Shown here piece by piece: positions 33,201-43,789 of a stretch of DNA of 64,000 nucleotides. The stretch covers positions 133,562,573 to 133,626,572 of the forward strand of contig CM035806.1 in the NCBI GenBank assembly GCA_020466095.1. Direction: 5' to 3'. The stretch's first letter is position 1; every line of letters starts with the position of its first letter. Under the pieces are notes generated by a model, which saw only the letters and a program-made list of their open reading frames with translations, was not told the origin of the DNA and ran no database searches. Origin of the DNA: Chlorops oryzae. Taxonomy: Eukaryota > Arthropoda > Insecta > Diptera > Chloropidae. The translations under genes and the position numbers were made by a program.

Positions 33201-34164
33201 GTACGTTATCCAACTACTTCGTGGCTGATCAGTTAGCTGATCAGCGCCAAAGTTAGATAGACTGGGCTACAGCTGGCTGTCTTACCCTTTTTGCATTTCT
33301 TTTGTATTGTTCTGGTCGCGGAACAATTCATATCACCTCTCTTCAAAGTAAGAGTGCGAGAATGAGTATTGGTTTTCGGATCGCAATCGGACCAGGCACT
33401 TTTTGTGTACCGGCATGTTGACTCTAAAAGTTAAGACGATAAAGATGATTTTACATTTTAATTGTTGCAATTTAGAGAATATAGCTTTGGAGTTTTTTTT
33501 TTTTTTTTTTTTTTTTTGGCGTCAGAGTGCCGCATGACTCACGTGCTTTGCTGGCATTGCCGCGCTCCTTATTTTCAGCTATTGATATTACGCCACCATT
33601 TCGTTTGCCACTCTGATGTCTCCGATGATCTTGATGCTGCTGCTGCGATTTAAGCCCTTGGCGTTGTTTGTTGGATCTTGAGCTTCCACTTCGGTGTGCG
33701 TTTCCGTTTGCATGTTGTTGCTGGTTAGCAGATTGTCGTTGACGTTTGCCTGCTGTTTGTTGCTGCTGCTGTTGTTCTTGTTCTCCAGAATTGGGCTGCT
33801 TCTTGTCACTATGATGTTTATTCCGCACACCGTTAGATACATTTATTAAATCTTGATTCTTGCCTAACTTCTTATTCCCATTTCCAGGACTCTTTAATAT
33901 CTTCTGTGCAGAGCCACCTACGTTAGTCTTGAGGGTTGTATTTGCAATCCGAGCTTCCACGTCCGGCCGAGGAATATCACTGCCACGTGCCCTGCGCACA
34001 ATGGCACCCCCAGACTCTAGACTCAGGACTAATTTGGCGCCATTGCGTAATGACTTGAAATCATTTGACAACGGATCATCTTCAGATGTATGGCTTTTTA
34101 CCGTTAGTACAGCTTGTAATACCAAAAGGGTGAAAAATGTTGTGCTCAACGTAAGTTTCATCAT
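30249..34164 (-). CDS. miple2: Pleiotrophin/midkine-family secreted growth factor, miple2-like
   Basis: Exons proposed: 34164-33543, 33423-33286, 31420-31190 and 30280-30249, all in phase 1 at the junctions, about 340 residues. Pleiotrophin/midkine proteins are secreted heparin-binding ligands; fly Miple proteins have been linked to the Alk receptor. The product has a signal peptide (MMKLTLSTTFFTLLVLQAVL), then a long basic Gln/Lys/Arg/Ser-rich region with a glutamine run, then two Cys-rich PTN modules in exons 2 and 3 (CRYTKSAWSDCDPKTNTHSR and CRYEKGTWSECKGG), ending in a Lys/Asn-rich tail. The last 10 codons rest on a splice prediction: exon 3 has a donor-like AAAC-GTAAG at the same place as its paralogue, and a strong acceptor precedes 30280. 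Without that splice the frame runs to a stop at 31143. The start could also be the in-frame ATG at 34218. Symbol chosen by size and position relative to the shorter paralogue. Confidence 0.8.
30603..30895. mobile_element. Long fold-back element in miple2-like intron 3
   Basis: About 135 bp at each side are inverted copies. The outer arms share ATTAATAACAAATTAATT and CTAGTCGAATAGAAAAAAAT, and the inner arms CTCGCAAATTACAGTAACAT. The loop between the arms is only about 25 bases around TCTTGTGTTGTCTTG. No ORF. Confidence 0.75.
31720..31836. mobile_element. 117-bp hairpin MITE in miple2-like intron 2
   Basis: CTATTCACAAGGTCTGCTAA and ATCCCTTCTAATGT are mirrored at the right by ACATTAGAAGGGATTTTAGC and CCTTTGTGAATAG. 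The loop reads GTCAAACTCCATATATAAAA, also present inside the element at 562-1016. A solo end with GGGGATTTTAGAAGACTTTG lies at 57236-57260. Confidence 0.7.
32250..32640. mobile_element. Decayed relative of the tRNA-module element at 57726
   Basis: Ordered matches to 57740-58160 include GAACTGTTAAATCAACACTT, TTAGAACAGTTAAAGTAAG, ATTCCGTTAATGCACTG, AAATCGCTTTCGTTCA, AATAGCTCA, TCTGGCGGCAATT and TTTCAAGCAAAAAATTTT. Many small deletions have removed the B box and the terminal repeat. It lies in intron 2 of the miple2-like gene. Confidence 0.6.
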
Positions 34165-34240
34165 GGCTCTTGAATTTCCGTTGGTTGGGTTTGAATTAAG
34201 TCTGCAATTATGTACCATTAATTATTTTAAAGATATTATA

Positions 34241-34927
34241 TAGGGTGTCCCAAGTTGAGTGTGTCAAACTGAAGGAGGTGATAGGGGGTGTCCAAACGGA
34301 CCAAAAATTGTGTAGGAGGGGGAGGTTCGCAAATGCACCCCTGAGGAGTTACACGAAAAAAAAACCAAATTTTGTTTTTTCCGCTGGCGCTCCTAACTTA
34401 CAGCCGTAATTTCAAAATCACGTATGAAATCAAAAGCTCGGCAGTTTTCCTTTAAAACTGCATACCACGATTTTAAATTATTAAATTTTGCTTTGTCTTT
34501 TATGGCCATCAAAGTCAAAAATAGTGGCTTTTAAAATCGGTTATTTTTAAATTAATACAATCGAGTCTCTTTTTTTTACTCTTTTCGAAAACTTTGAGTT
34601 TTTCTCTTCAATTTGATACCATGGTTGCTAAAAAAAAAGTTTCACAATCAATACAAAACTAAGGTTTGAAAATAATTACTTTGTATATTTGACTCCCAGA
34701 AAAGTTATTTTAATCAAATTTATTGAGCACACTTTTAGGCAGCATGAAAAAAAGAAAAATCTAAGAAATTTAAAAATTTCTGAATTGTGATTTAGTTTTA
34801 CATATCCGCCTAAAAGTATGCTTACCAATTCAGTCGAATTCTTTCCGCGCCTCTAGCTCCTTACGAGTGCAAGATGGACCCCCCTATCACCTCCTTCAGT
34901 TTTACACACTCAGCTTGGGACACCCTG
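34241..34927. mobile_element. Tc1/mariner-type non-autonomous element
   Basis: Termini (C/T)AGGGTGTCCCAAG and CTTGGGACACCCTG, continuing with ACTGAAGGAGGTGATAGGGG and its mirror near 34880-34905, are flanked by TA (34239-34240 and 34928-34929). The 0.69-kb interior has no transposase. It lies about 75 bp upstream of the miple2-like start codon. A diverged relative of the left interior is at about 36790-36900. Confidence 0.75.
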
Positions 34928-34929
34928 TA

Positions 34930-36410
34930 GAATTGAAAAACTTTGCAAAAATCAAAATCTTTCTTCAAATACTTAGGTATTCTAATTCCTCGACTGAGTT
35001 TTGATATATCTTCAGAGATCGATTCACATCAACAATATTATTTTCATCAAATCCAACATCATGTATATTAGGGTGTCTCAAAACAAAAATCATGTTATGT
35101 TATAAAGTATTTGTGAGAATTCATTTAAGCAATAAAAATTACAAGTTTACGCCTAGAAGTATGCAACTTTTTTTTAAATAATTTATTTGAGAACATATGT
35201 AATGGGACAAAGATTAAAAACTACAAGAGTTAAATATTGATTTCATATAACAAAATGCATTTTCAAATAAATTTTTGAAGTTATGAAGCCTCCTTGTTGT
35301 GACTCTCAAATGACGGCTAAATGGCCTATAAAATAAGTATATTTTGTAATTTATGTACATAAAAACAAATTTTGAATACTTGTCCTCCGCCAAGTGCCTA
35401 AAATCCTTGAAAAACATTGCTTTTGAACAGGCCTTCATTAAAAACTCAGAAAAGCAGGACTTTTTGGTAAATCCGCAAGCCTCAACTTCTAATCCTTTTA
35501 CAAAAAACATGAAGAAATTCTTAAAAATGCTTTAGCTCATAAGCTTCTAAAAAACCTACCGCCTTATTGGAAATAGAGCCCGCGCAGTCAACAAGCTGTG
35601 AAAGCTCAGTTGATAGCGCACCTTTTAGACGAATTTTACTCAACAGTTGCCCTGCGGTTGAGTCGCTGAATGCACCCATTGATTGATTCAGTTTAAATAC
35701 ACTATACAGTGGACTCGCGATAAGTCGAACTAATTAAACCAACCTTGTTCGAGTTTTCCAATTTTTTGAGTTTTCGGATTTTTTTTTTATATTTGTAATT
35801 AAAAATCGAAATTATATACATTCTGTTGAAAATAAAAAATGCATAACCTATTTCCGTTATAAATATTTCAGAAATAATTGTTTTTTCATACCTATTTCAT
35901 ATTTTTTTGCACATATTTAAACGCTTACAGCGGTATTCACTATCCAGTGCATGTGCATGTGCATTTGCAAATTTTATTTTGCATGTGCAAGAAACTGTGA
36001 GTGTACTTTCGAAGCACACGGTGCATATTTTATCAAGCAGGATTAGGGATGCTCATTGTTTTATAATTATCGATGTTGCAAGCATTCAGAACCTTAAAGC
36101 GATGGCCAGTTTTAATCGGAGATAATACTAAGAGATTGCCAAAAGCTTATTTTATGGTTCATTTACTCCGAAAGTGTAGTAACTCTCAACATTATAATAC
36201 AGAAAAGATGTTTAAACTTTGAACAACGATAATCGTCAAAGATCGATATTCATCCAGCATCTCTAAGACAGTTGCAAAGTTGATTTTTTCAAAATAACAC
36301 AAAATGCCGAGGAAAAGCGCAAAAAAGCCGGTACGTTCAATGCATTTTTTATAGAAAATTTGAACTGTTGGAGCCTGAAACGAACTATTTGTAATGCGTT
36401 TTCTTGTTAA
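34930..36410. other. AT-rich intergenic DNA with a solo pogo-like end
   Basis: ACAGTGGACTCGCGATAAGTC near 35709 resembles a pogo-like terminus, with no partner end found. At 35945-35990 there is a cluster of GTGCATGTGCATTTGC-type repeats. No host gene recognised. Confidence 0.4.
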
Positions 36411-36614
36411 TTATTTCCTTGACAAACAAGCCTCAAAAGCGTCAGTCTGCTCCAAATAGTCCAAAAGTTTATGAATCTCCTCTGAAGACCATTTTTTATT
36501 AGCTTTGTTCCGCTTGAATTTCTTTGCAGCGTCTTTTTCCATCGTAGCGCCATGAATAAATATCAGCTGTATAATGTGCACATGCACGAAATTGATTTTC
36601 TCAATGGCTTTCAA
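36411..36614 (-). pseudogene. Possible SANT/Myb-like DNA-binding domain fragment
   Basis: A 67-codon frame ends NKKWSSEEIHKLLDYLEQTD followed by AFEACLSRK, which resembles the first helix of SANT/Myb-like domains in transposon accessory proteins (basic-W-S-x-E-E). Nothing beyond the first helix remains. It is treated as a transposon relic; low certainty. Confidence 0.35.
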
Positions 36615-36789
36615 AACAGATTTTTCGTTTTTTTTTTTATAATTGAATTTTATTTACATTTTACTATGTTTTAGAATGCAAACGAACAAGAAACAAGCAT
36701 GGAATCCAAAAATTTTGAAAAAAACAAAATTTTTGGCTATTACACTTTTTAGTGGAATTGCTTAAATACAGCGTCTTCGGTGTGTTTCT

Positions 36790-37190
36790 TTATAGGTTTT
36801 GTAGAGGGGGTCATTGTGAACAAAAAATCGTGTGAGAATGGGGTGCACAAAATGTAACCCTGGGGAGTTAAAATATAAAGAAAGAAATTTTCAGTAATTT
36901 CAACCAAAAATTTTGTACGCCTGAAAATTGCATTGCAGAAAAATTTTTTTTATGCAGTTTAATAGCCAGTTGTTAGGCCTTTTAAAGCGTATTAAATTTG
37001 CTTTTACTTTTTTGCAATTTTAAGGAATTTTTTGCCATAGAAATGGAAATTTCGAAATTTCGTTTACATTCACTTTGGAAGCCATTTTGGTGTAAAAAAG
37101 ATCTTACAGAAGACCTCACAAAAGATAACCCTTTAGTTTTTGGAATTGTTAACTTTTTTGATTTGTTAACTTTTTAAGGACATAATGTGG
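36790..37190. repeat. Diverged relic of the 34241 mariner-type family
   Basis: The string GAGGGGGTCATTGTGAACAA, then AAAAATCGTGTGAGAATGGG, CACAAAATGTAACCCTG and GGGGAGTTA aligns by eye with ordered blocks at 34275-34350. Termini are not recognisable. Confidence 0.45.
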
Positions 37191-37414
37191 GAGGGTCAAC
37201 CGACAGGTCGACTGTAAGAAAAATTTCGTCGCATTATTAAGACCACAAAGCATACCCCGTTGTAAACAGGATTAATAATCGCTAAGAAGAAGAAAAAGAA
37301 TGGGAGAAATTGCTATGCCGGTTTAGAGACACCAAATTCCATGCCAAGTGGATTGACCGAAACGTCTTGCTCCCATATGTTTGAGATGGTGCAATTTTCG
37401 ACGAGCCAGCGTAA

Positions 37415-37680
37415 GCAGGGTATATTAGTTTTGTTCAGATCTTGTACGAAATAGAATTAATCACCGTAGATATAGGCAAATATATACAATTGAATCGATT
37501 TAGACATGCCCGTCTGTCCGTGTTTGGATCTGCTTCCAAACGGCTGGACCAATCATGGGTATGTTGTAACCCGCGAACGATCCTAAGAGAAAGTCCGCTG
37601 CCACGTTCACAAACGGAGATTTTTAGTTACCTCCAAGGTAAAAAGCGTAAAAGCTTCAAATTGGAAACAGGTTGACCGAC
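37415..37680. repeat. Dispersed insect repeat fragment (GTCCGTCTGTCC type)
   Basis: Contains GGTATATTAGTTTTGTTCAG, TCGATTTAGACATGCCCGTC and TGTCCGTGTTTGGATCTGCT, a common dispersed repeat pattern in fly genomes. Class not resolved. Confidence 0.45.
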
Positions 37681-38028
37681 ACGAATGAGAAGTGTAAGAG
37701 AAAAATTGATCTGGCCCTCAAACTGCCACGCCCTCGAATTAAAAAAAGCATAGAGACTGAAAATTCCAAACATAAGTTCTCTACATCGAATTAAACAATT
37801 TTGGGAAAATGGGTGTGTTCCGCCCTCTGTCAAGCGGAACATAAACATAAAATTTGTGTAATTTCCACACGGATACATAGGCAAAACAAAGTGCATCAAT
37901 ATTGTCGGGACGGTGGGAATATCAAAGTCGGGCTTGATCGACTTTAGTTTTTTTTTTTTTTTTTTTTTTTTGTAAGTGTATGTTATTGTAGATTTTATTC
38001 CGATTCTGATAAAGACTTTCAAAATGGG

Positions 38029-38796
38029 CCCAGTCGGAAATTTCACTACTTCAGCAGTACTTCCGAAGTGGTAAAAATTCATACTGCGACTACTCGCATT
38101 ACTAACCCTCACTTCTAATGAATTTTGTTAGGAGATGGCCGCTATTTTCAGTACTTCAAAATTCATGTGTTATTCAATAGGTAAAGGAGTGTATGATCCT
38201 GGTCCGCATGAAAACTTCATTTGGGAAAAGTGCACGTGCTGGCTGGCTGAAATGGATCAAACGTGCATGATTATTTCATTTGAAAATAGAGTATATGCTG
38301 CCAACATGAATGAAAATATCATTTGGAAAAAAGTATATGGTGCCAAGGCGAATGAGAACTACATTTGAAAAAATAGTACACGCCGCGAGGATCTGAGAGG
38401 AGAAGAAAAAGAGTATTTAAAAAAAATTGGCGGATATGGCCATATTTCGTCACTTCGTGATTGTGACATATTATCGCCTTTGAATAGACTTAAGAGTTTC
38501 AATTTTCAAAACATCTTAAGTACAACATAATTATAAAACTTTTGAGAATTGTAGCACACCGATTGAAAAGCATCTTGTCATGACAATTTCATAGGATCTT
38601 CATTGAAAATATGAGTTATCAACCCTCTTTCAAATGAAAATTACATTTGAAGAAGGGTCTGTTGCAACGCGCTCTTGCTTCTTTGATATTTTCACTACAA
38701 GATCATTTGAAAAAAACACCAATTGCCCTCTTTACATATGAATGCTTCACTTCTGCATTAATGATTTTTTCATGCATGCGATACTGCCCGGCTGGG
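38029..38796. mobile_element. 770-bp CCCAGYCGG element, left copy
   Basis: Bounded by CCCAGTCGG and CCGGCTGGG. A near-identical copy in opposite orientation lies at 41717-42905. The centre holds a roughly 42-bp tandem repeat, about four units between 38203 and 38390, each containing a version of AATGAAAATATCATTTGGAA. A 77-codon frame at 38135-38368 reads through these repeats. Target duplication not identified; superfamily unknown. Confidence 0.7.
38135..38368 (+). other. 77-codon ORF inside the CCCAGYCGG element
   Basis: The predicted peptide has a Cys-containing start (MAAIFSTSKFMCYSIGKGVY) and then degenerate repeats of the form N-E-N-x-I-W-K-K. The same frame exists in the other copy (42152-42385, minus) and differs only at residue 2 (Ala versus Gly). 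The two DNA copies are almost identical, so conservation does not prove selection. No domain is recognised. Confidence 0.35.
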
Positions 38797-40238
38797 GGAT
38801 GGCGTTAGTGGAATAAATTTTCGTAGCTTATTATATAATATCTTATCAGCAAGTACAGTAGATTTAAGTTACATAAAGTTTTATTTTAAAAGGATAGTTC
38901 AAAAAAATGTGTTCAATGTTTTCAATTATGCAGGAAAGGTCGGAAAGGGTCAATGGAAACTCCTAATGAAGCGAGAAATAATTTTCTTCGCGAAGCCTTG
39001 GCAATGTTAGAACAGTTATTCATACGAATTATCTTTGAACAAACTTGGTTAAGTCATTACTTCGTCATTGAGTAATGCGTGTCCGTCTGGGTGCTTTTAC
39101 TTTGTTTATCTTTATCTATGCAATGTTAAATTCGGATCCCTTACACGTATTGGCAAATGCATCTGCATATATGCATGCTAAGAAATTCATACAAACATTA
39201 GCGTATGCAAATCCTGCAGTGATTCCTACTATACGCCCACTACTCCGCGACTAGTCCCGAAAATACCAGCGCTGCTCCCTCTCTTTGAATTTGCCTCACA
39301 ATGCCTTGAACTGGATTTTTTAACGTTGAACTGTCGTTGACAAATAACCACTCTCACATTTACCTGATCCACGAGCAGACCTCCTCCTGTGATCAATTAG
39401 AGGTCAATTGTCCTACTTATTTGTATCAGTTGGTCTAATTTTTTAACTACACTTCTTCTAGACCATTTGTTGCCATGTATTCCAGGTCTAGACAATTCTC
39501 ATATTTATAAATAAAACACTCTAAATTTTGACTAGTCATATTCCAAGTAAATTCCTTTTTGGTAAGTTGACCTCTTCATTACTGCAGGGAAGATTTCCAG
39601 AAATATTATGTTGTAAACACAGCATATGTACATACATTCAAACGACGAATATTTAGATTGTAATCTCATGTCATTTTGTGTGTTTCATATTGCAAAAATG
39701 CACTTGCGCATGCGCGATAGAAGCACGATATTGCATGTAATAGGAAAATAATTCAAAACACAATTCTTATCGTTGATCCAAAAACAACTCTGGCGTTAAT
39801 CAAATTTCTTCCCTACCTTATTGGATTGATATTATTTTCGAGTTCTTTAGGACTTTACTAAGAGAACGTTCCTATATGTAGAAATTGTTCCCGAAATTCG
39901 GTTTCGGTGTTCGGTTGACGCAGTTCGCACTTTTTCTGTTTACACTGTGAGCATCACGGACGTAGTTGAAGACTGAGATTTATATTGACAGGCAGACGAC
40001 AACGATAGCGACGAGCATATGGCGATTGAGAAAACAGAAACTCCTAGTAGCAACCACATGAGGCAAACTGGCGCGCTAAAGTCAAACTGAATTCCTGAGA
40101 TATATACTGCACTCTGCACTTGTGTATCCATTCATCCGCACTCTCTTCCCGTTGAGCGAGCGCAATAGAGAGCAGATATGCTCATTATACATACATATAT
40201 GTATGTATGTATATGTACATTGCATGAGTACATACGAG

Positions 40239-40635
40239 CCCAGCAGGAAAAATCTCTTGCATATGGGTGACATTGTCGCACGTATGACTCCTTGGGTGAC
40301 CATGCCATCGTTGAAGGTGCTATTCATGTGCTTGTATGTAATTGGCTACTTAAATTTGAATAAGGCATATCAAGTTCTTTCTAAGGCCTACGAAATTCCA
40401 TGCTCGAAACTCAGACACACGAACATGTTTCGGAACAATTCCATTTGATTGCATGAGAAAAAAGGAGAAGCGCAGAACATTTAACAAACAACCGTCTTTT
40501 TTCTTCGCTCGTCTTTCTCTTTCCTTACTTAATTGTTCCAGAACATTTGTTCGTGTGTCTGACTCTCGACATGCATACTGACTCCAAAGGCACTCCGACA
40601 TCATTGATTCTGTCAGGGTGACTTTTACTGCTGGG
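40239..40635. mobile_element. CCCAGCAG inverted-repeat element
   Basis: CCCAGCAGGAAAAATC on the left and GACTTTTACTGCTGGG on the right bound about 400 bp. Inside there is a hairpin made of CAGACACACGAACATGTTTC and GAACATTTGTTCGTGTGTCTG (about 40410-40565). A relative of the right half lies at 6745-6830 (TGTCTGACTCTCGAGTTAG then GGACTTTTACAGCAGGG). Confidence 0.6.
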
Positions 40636-41284
40636 AATTTATGCATATATGTATGCTTATATATATCATATGTTATTCATATATGTTCATATATGTAAGC
40701 ATATACATACATACATACAAATATCCATGAAGTATTTTGGGAGAAATGACTTCGTTTCATTTCGCTGAGTAAAATCGGAGCTGAAATCCAGCCCGGCTGG
40801 ATTTTCTCCCCTTCTCATAATGAACGCATACGCAGGCTGCCAAAAGAGCATAGATTATATAATCCGTGTGCTCTCTTTCAACTTAGAATCTTCGCAATTA
40901 TCCCTATGTTTACGTTTTTGTCTCCCGGAAGAACACTCATGTAGTGCAGTACTCATAATTTTGATGTAAAAGCTGTATTGGTTATACATGTGGGAGATAT
41001 TGTATGTATGTAGATAATAAGCTCATCAATTTCGTTAATAACGAAGATTATTATTTATATTAAATTATATTCCAACAGGAACATGTAGAGAGTATGATGG
41101 TTGCGATATACATATGTACATACATATGGATGGATATTGAAATATTTGTCATTTGGTACATTTCTTCTTGAGGAAAATGTGAATAAAATGTACACAAAAA
41201 TATATTTTTATCGCGCCAGCTGGTAGCACTATAAAATTCTGATGAATTCCTAGAAATAAATACAAAAAATTTATACGAACCTTC

Positions 41285-41522
41285 TAGTGATGTTACGAAT
41301 ATTCGCATTCGCGAATATTCCCATATATATGGATATGTGTATTGATTTTTAGATTTCAAAACAATATTTAAAAGTTATTCAACAAAAGGCTTGGAGAACA
41401 AATTTAAATTCATTTTCCTTACGAAAACAGATTAATTAAATAACTTATTTTTTTTGGATCATATATTCGGATTTGCATTCGCATTCGCGAATGTTTAAAA
41501 AACCACATTCGTAACATCACTA
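41285..41522. mobile_element. hAT-type MITE, 238 bp
   Basis: Termini TAGTGATGTTACGAAT and ATTCGTAACATCACTA are flanked by GAACCTTC (41277-41284) and GAACCTAC (41523-41530), an 8-bp duplication with one mismatch. Subterminal ATTCGCATTCGCGAAT palindromes are on both sides. Non-coding. Confidence 0.82.
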
Positions 41523-41716
41523 GAACCTACCTACTCCCCCCTCTAAGGCTATAATCCAAGCATAATACCGCCTTATCTTCATCCGTTCTCAGTTCTCCCT
41601 TCTCTATTCACTGTTCTCTGTTCTCTGTTCTCATAGTCAGTTTTTGCACAGAGCTGCCAGCCTTAATTGGCCCCATGGGTGCAAAAAATTTATATGCATC
41701 ATTCGTGATTTTTGTA

Positions 41717-42905
41717 CCCAGTCGGACATTATCGCATGCATGAAAAAAAAAAAAATTAATGCAGAAGAAGTGAAGCAATCATATGTAAAGAGGGCAATTG
41801 GTGTTTTTTTCAAATGATCTTGTAGTGAAAATATCAAAGAAGCAAGAGCGCGTTGCAACAGACCCTTCTTCAAATGTAATTTTCATTTGAAAGAGGGTTG
41901 ATAACTCATATTTTCAATGAAGATCCTATGAAATTGTCATGACAAGATGCTTTTCAATCGGTGTGCTACAATTCTCAAAAGTTTTATAATTATGTTGTAC
42001 TTAAGATGTTTTGAAAATTGAAACTCTTAAGTCTATTCAAAGGCGATAATATGTCACAATCACGAAGTGACGAAATATGGCCATATCCGCCAATTTTTTT
42101 AAAATACTCTTTTTCTTCTCCTCTCAGATCCTCGCGGCGTGTACTATTTTTTCAAATGTAGTTCTCATTCGCCTTGGCACCATATACTTTTTTCCAAATG
42201 ATATTTTCATTCATGTTGGCAGCATATACTCTATTTTCAAATGAAATAATCATGCACGTTTGATCCATTTCAGCCAGCCAGCACGTGCACTTTTCCCAAA
42301 TGAAGTTTTCATGCGGACCAGGATCATACACTCCTTTACCTATTGAATAACACATGAATTTTGAAGTACTGAAAATAGCGCCCATCTCTTAACAGACTTC
42401 ATTAGAAGTAAGGCTGAAAACACACCAAAGCCAACAAAACGTTGTTTCATGTCGAATTCGACAAAAGTATATTGCTTCTTATCTAGCAACACACACCGAG
42501 TACGACACAACGTTTTGTTGGTCAACGCATTTGTTCGAACGCCGTTCATATATGGCACTCCATACAGCTAACCCACATCGAACTCGACAAAACGTTGCGC
42601 ATGCTTGTCGACGTCGATAATCTCATGTAAGCTTACGGTGCAACGCACACTGAAAACGACACGAGCAAAACAGAAGCTTCGACAAAAAAGCATGCAGAAA
42701 GCTGTTGGCTTGGATTTTGTTTGAGCTCGACAAATTTGTTGGCGTTGGTGTGGGTTATGTTGAAAAGTGTTTTTTGCTGTACGTCAAAAAAACGTTTTGT
42801 TGGCTTTGGTGTGTTTTCAACCTAAGGGTTAGTAATGCGAGTAGTCGCGGTATGAATTTTCACCACTTCGGAAGTACTGCAGAAGTGGTGAAATTTCCGG
42901 CTGGG
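41717..42905. mobile_element. CCCAGYCGG element, right copy, with a nested insertion
   Basis: Reverse-oriented copy of 38029-38796, bounded by CCCAGTCGG and CCGGCTGGG. Removing the 411-bp insertion at 42412-42822 and its 3-bp duplication leaves about 775 bp, matching the left copy. It carries the same tandem repeats and the 77-codon frame (42152-42385, minus). Confidence 0.7.
42412..42822. mobile_element. PIF/Harbinger-type MITE with GGYTGAAAACACACC ends
   Basis: The left terminus GGCTGAAAACACACCAAAGC and its right mirror continue through CAACAAAACGTT, and are flanked by TAA (42409-42411 and 42823-42825). The left copy of the host element (near 38112-38118) is the empty site. CGACAAAACGTT-type blocks recur inside in both directions. 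Confidence 0.82.
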
Positions 42906-43654
42906 ATAATTTAATAAGTGGTAGATTTGGATTTTTCAAGCAAAATTTTATTATTTGTCATGCCTAAAATTATGCTAAGAATCAAGATAAGAAAAAATCA
43001 TTTAACATTTTTTTTGATTAGGTAGAAATTTCAATATTTTGTAGCATGCTTTTAGGCATATTTAAGATGGACGTAGATATGATGGATGTAGATATACATA
43101 TATTAATTTTTTAAATTTAAAACATTCAAATGGTGGATATTTAAATGTTAAACAGCTCAAACATGCTTGATTGAAATCACTAGCAATTTTCCAATAAAAT
43201 AAGTTTAAATTTTAAAATATAGATATCTTCCGATAGTACATACTATCGATACGATCGATCTTTCAGACAATCGACTATCGATGGTCGCACCTAACGATAT
43301 TTCTCCAGCTCTATCGTGAAAAATCTCCAGAAATTCTTCGAGTCTTATGTGTCCCATTTTATAGAACAAATGAGAATTATAGGCGTCATTCTAAACTGTG
43401 AATGTTATGGTTACAAAGTATGGATAGATTCTGAAAATTGAATAAGAAACGCTTCAACATTCGCCTTCTTTGATTCCTAAAAATGTCCGCTTTCGATTAT
43501 AGAATTTATCTAGTATTGAAATTATCTATTATTGAATTATCGATTATTAAATATATGGATTATTGAAATATCTGAAAACAGATCTCATGCTCTAAGAGAT
43601 AAAGCCGGTAAAGAAGACAAACATACTTAAAAATCTCTTGAATGTTATTTCTTA

Positions 43655-43765
43655 TTGGCCCTGTTTTTGGGCGCGTTTTAAAAATTATTTGAACACGTGT
43701 GTCTGTGTCGGGTATTTTATTGTCAGGCTCGCCTGTCTAAGCACCCTTACTTGTTTTAAGTTGTG
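43655..43765 (-). repeat. Dispersed repeat end (CAAGTAAGGGTG type), copy 1
   Basis: On the minus strand it reads AACAAGTAAGGGTGCTTAGA, CAGGCGAGCCTGACAATAAA, ATACCCGACACAGACACACG and TTTTTAAAACGCGCCCAAAA, and aligns with the plus strand at 53195-53290. Class unresolved. Confidence 0.6.
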
Positions 43766-43789
43766 TAAGCTAACACTTTATTTATACTA

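Noticed and set aside
33472..33542. Read-through of the miple2-like exon 1 into a poly-lysine tail
   Set aside because: A consensus donor (GCAC-GTGAGT) at 33543 and a matching acceptor at 33423 restore the first PTN module; the lysine run comes from a poly(T) tract in the intron.
37627..38112. 161-codon frame on the minus strand
   Set aside because: It runs through a poly(T) tract, a dispersed repeat and the end of the CCCAGYCGG element; no family resemblance.
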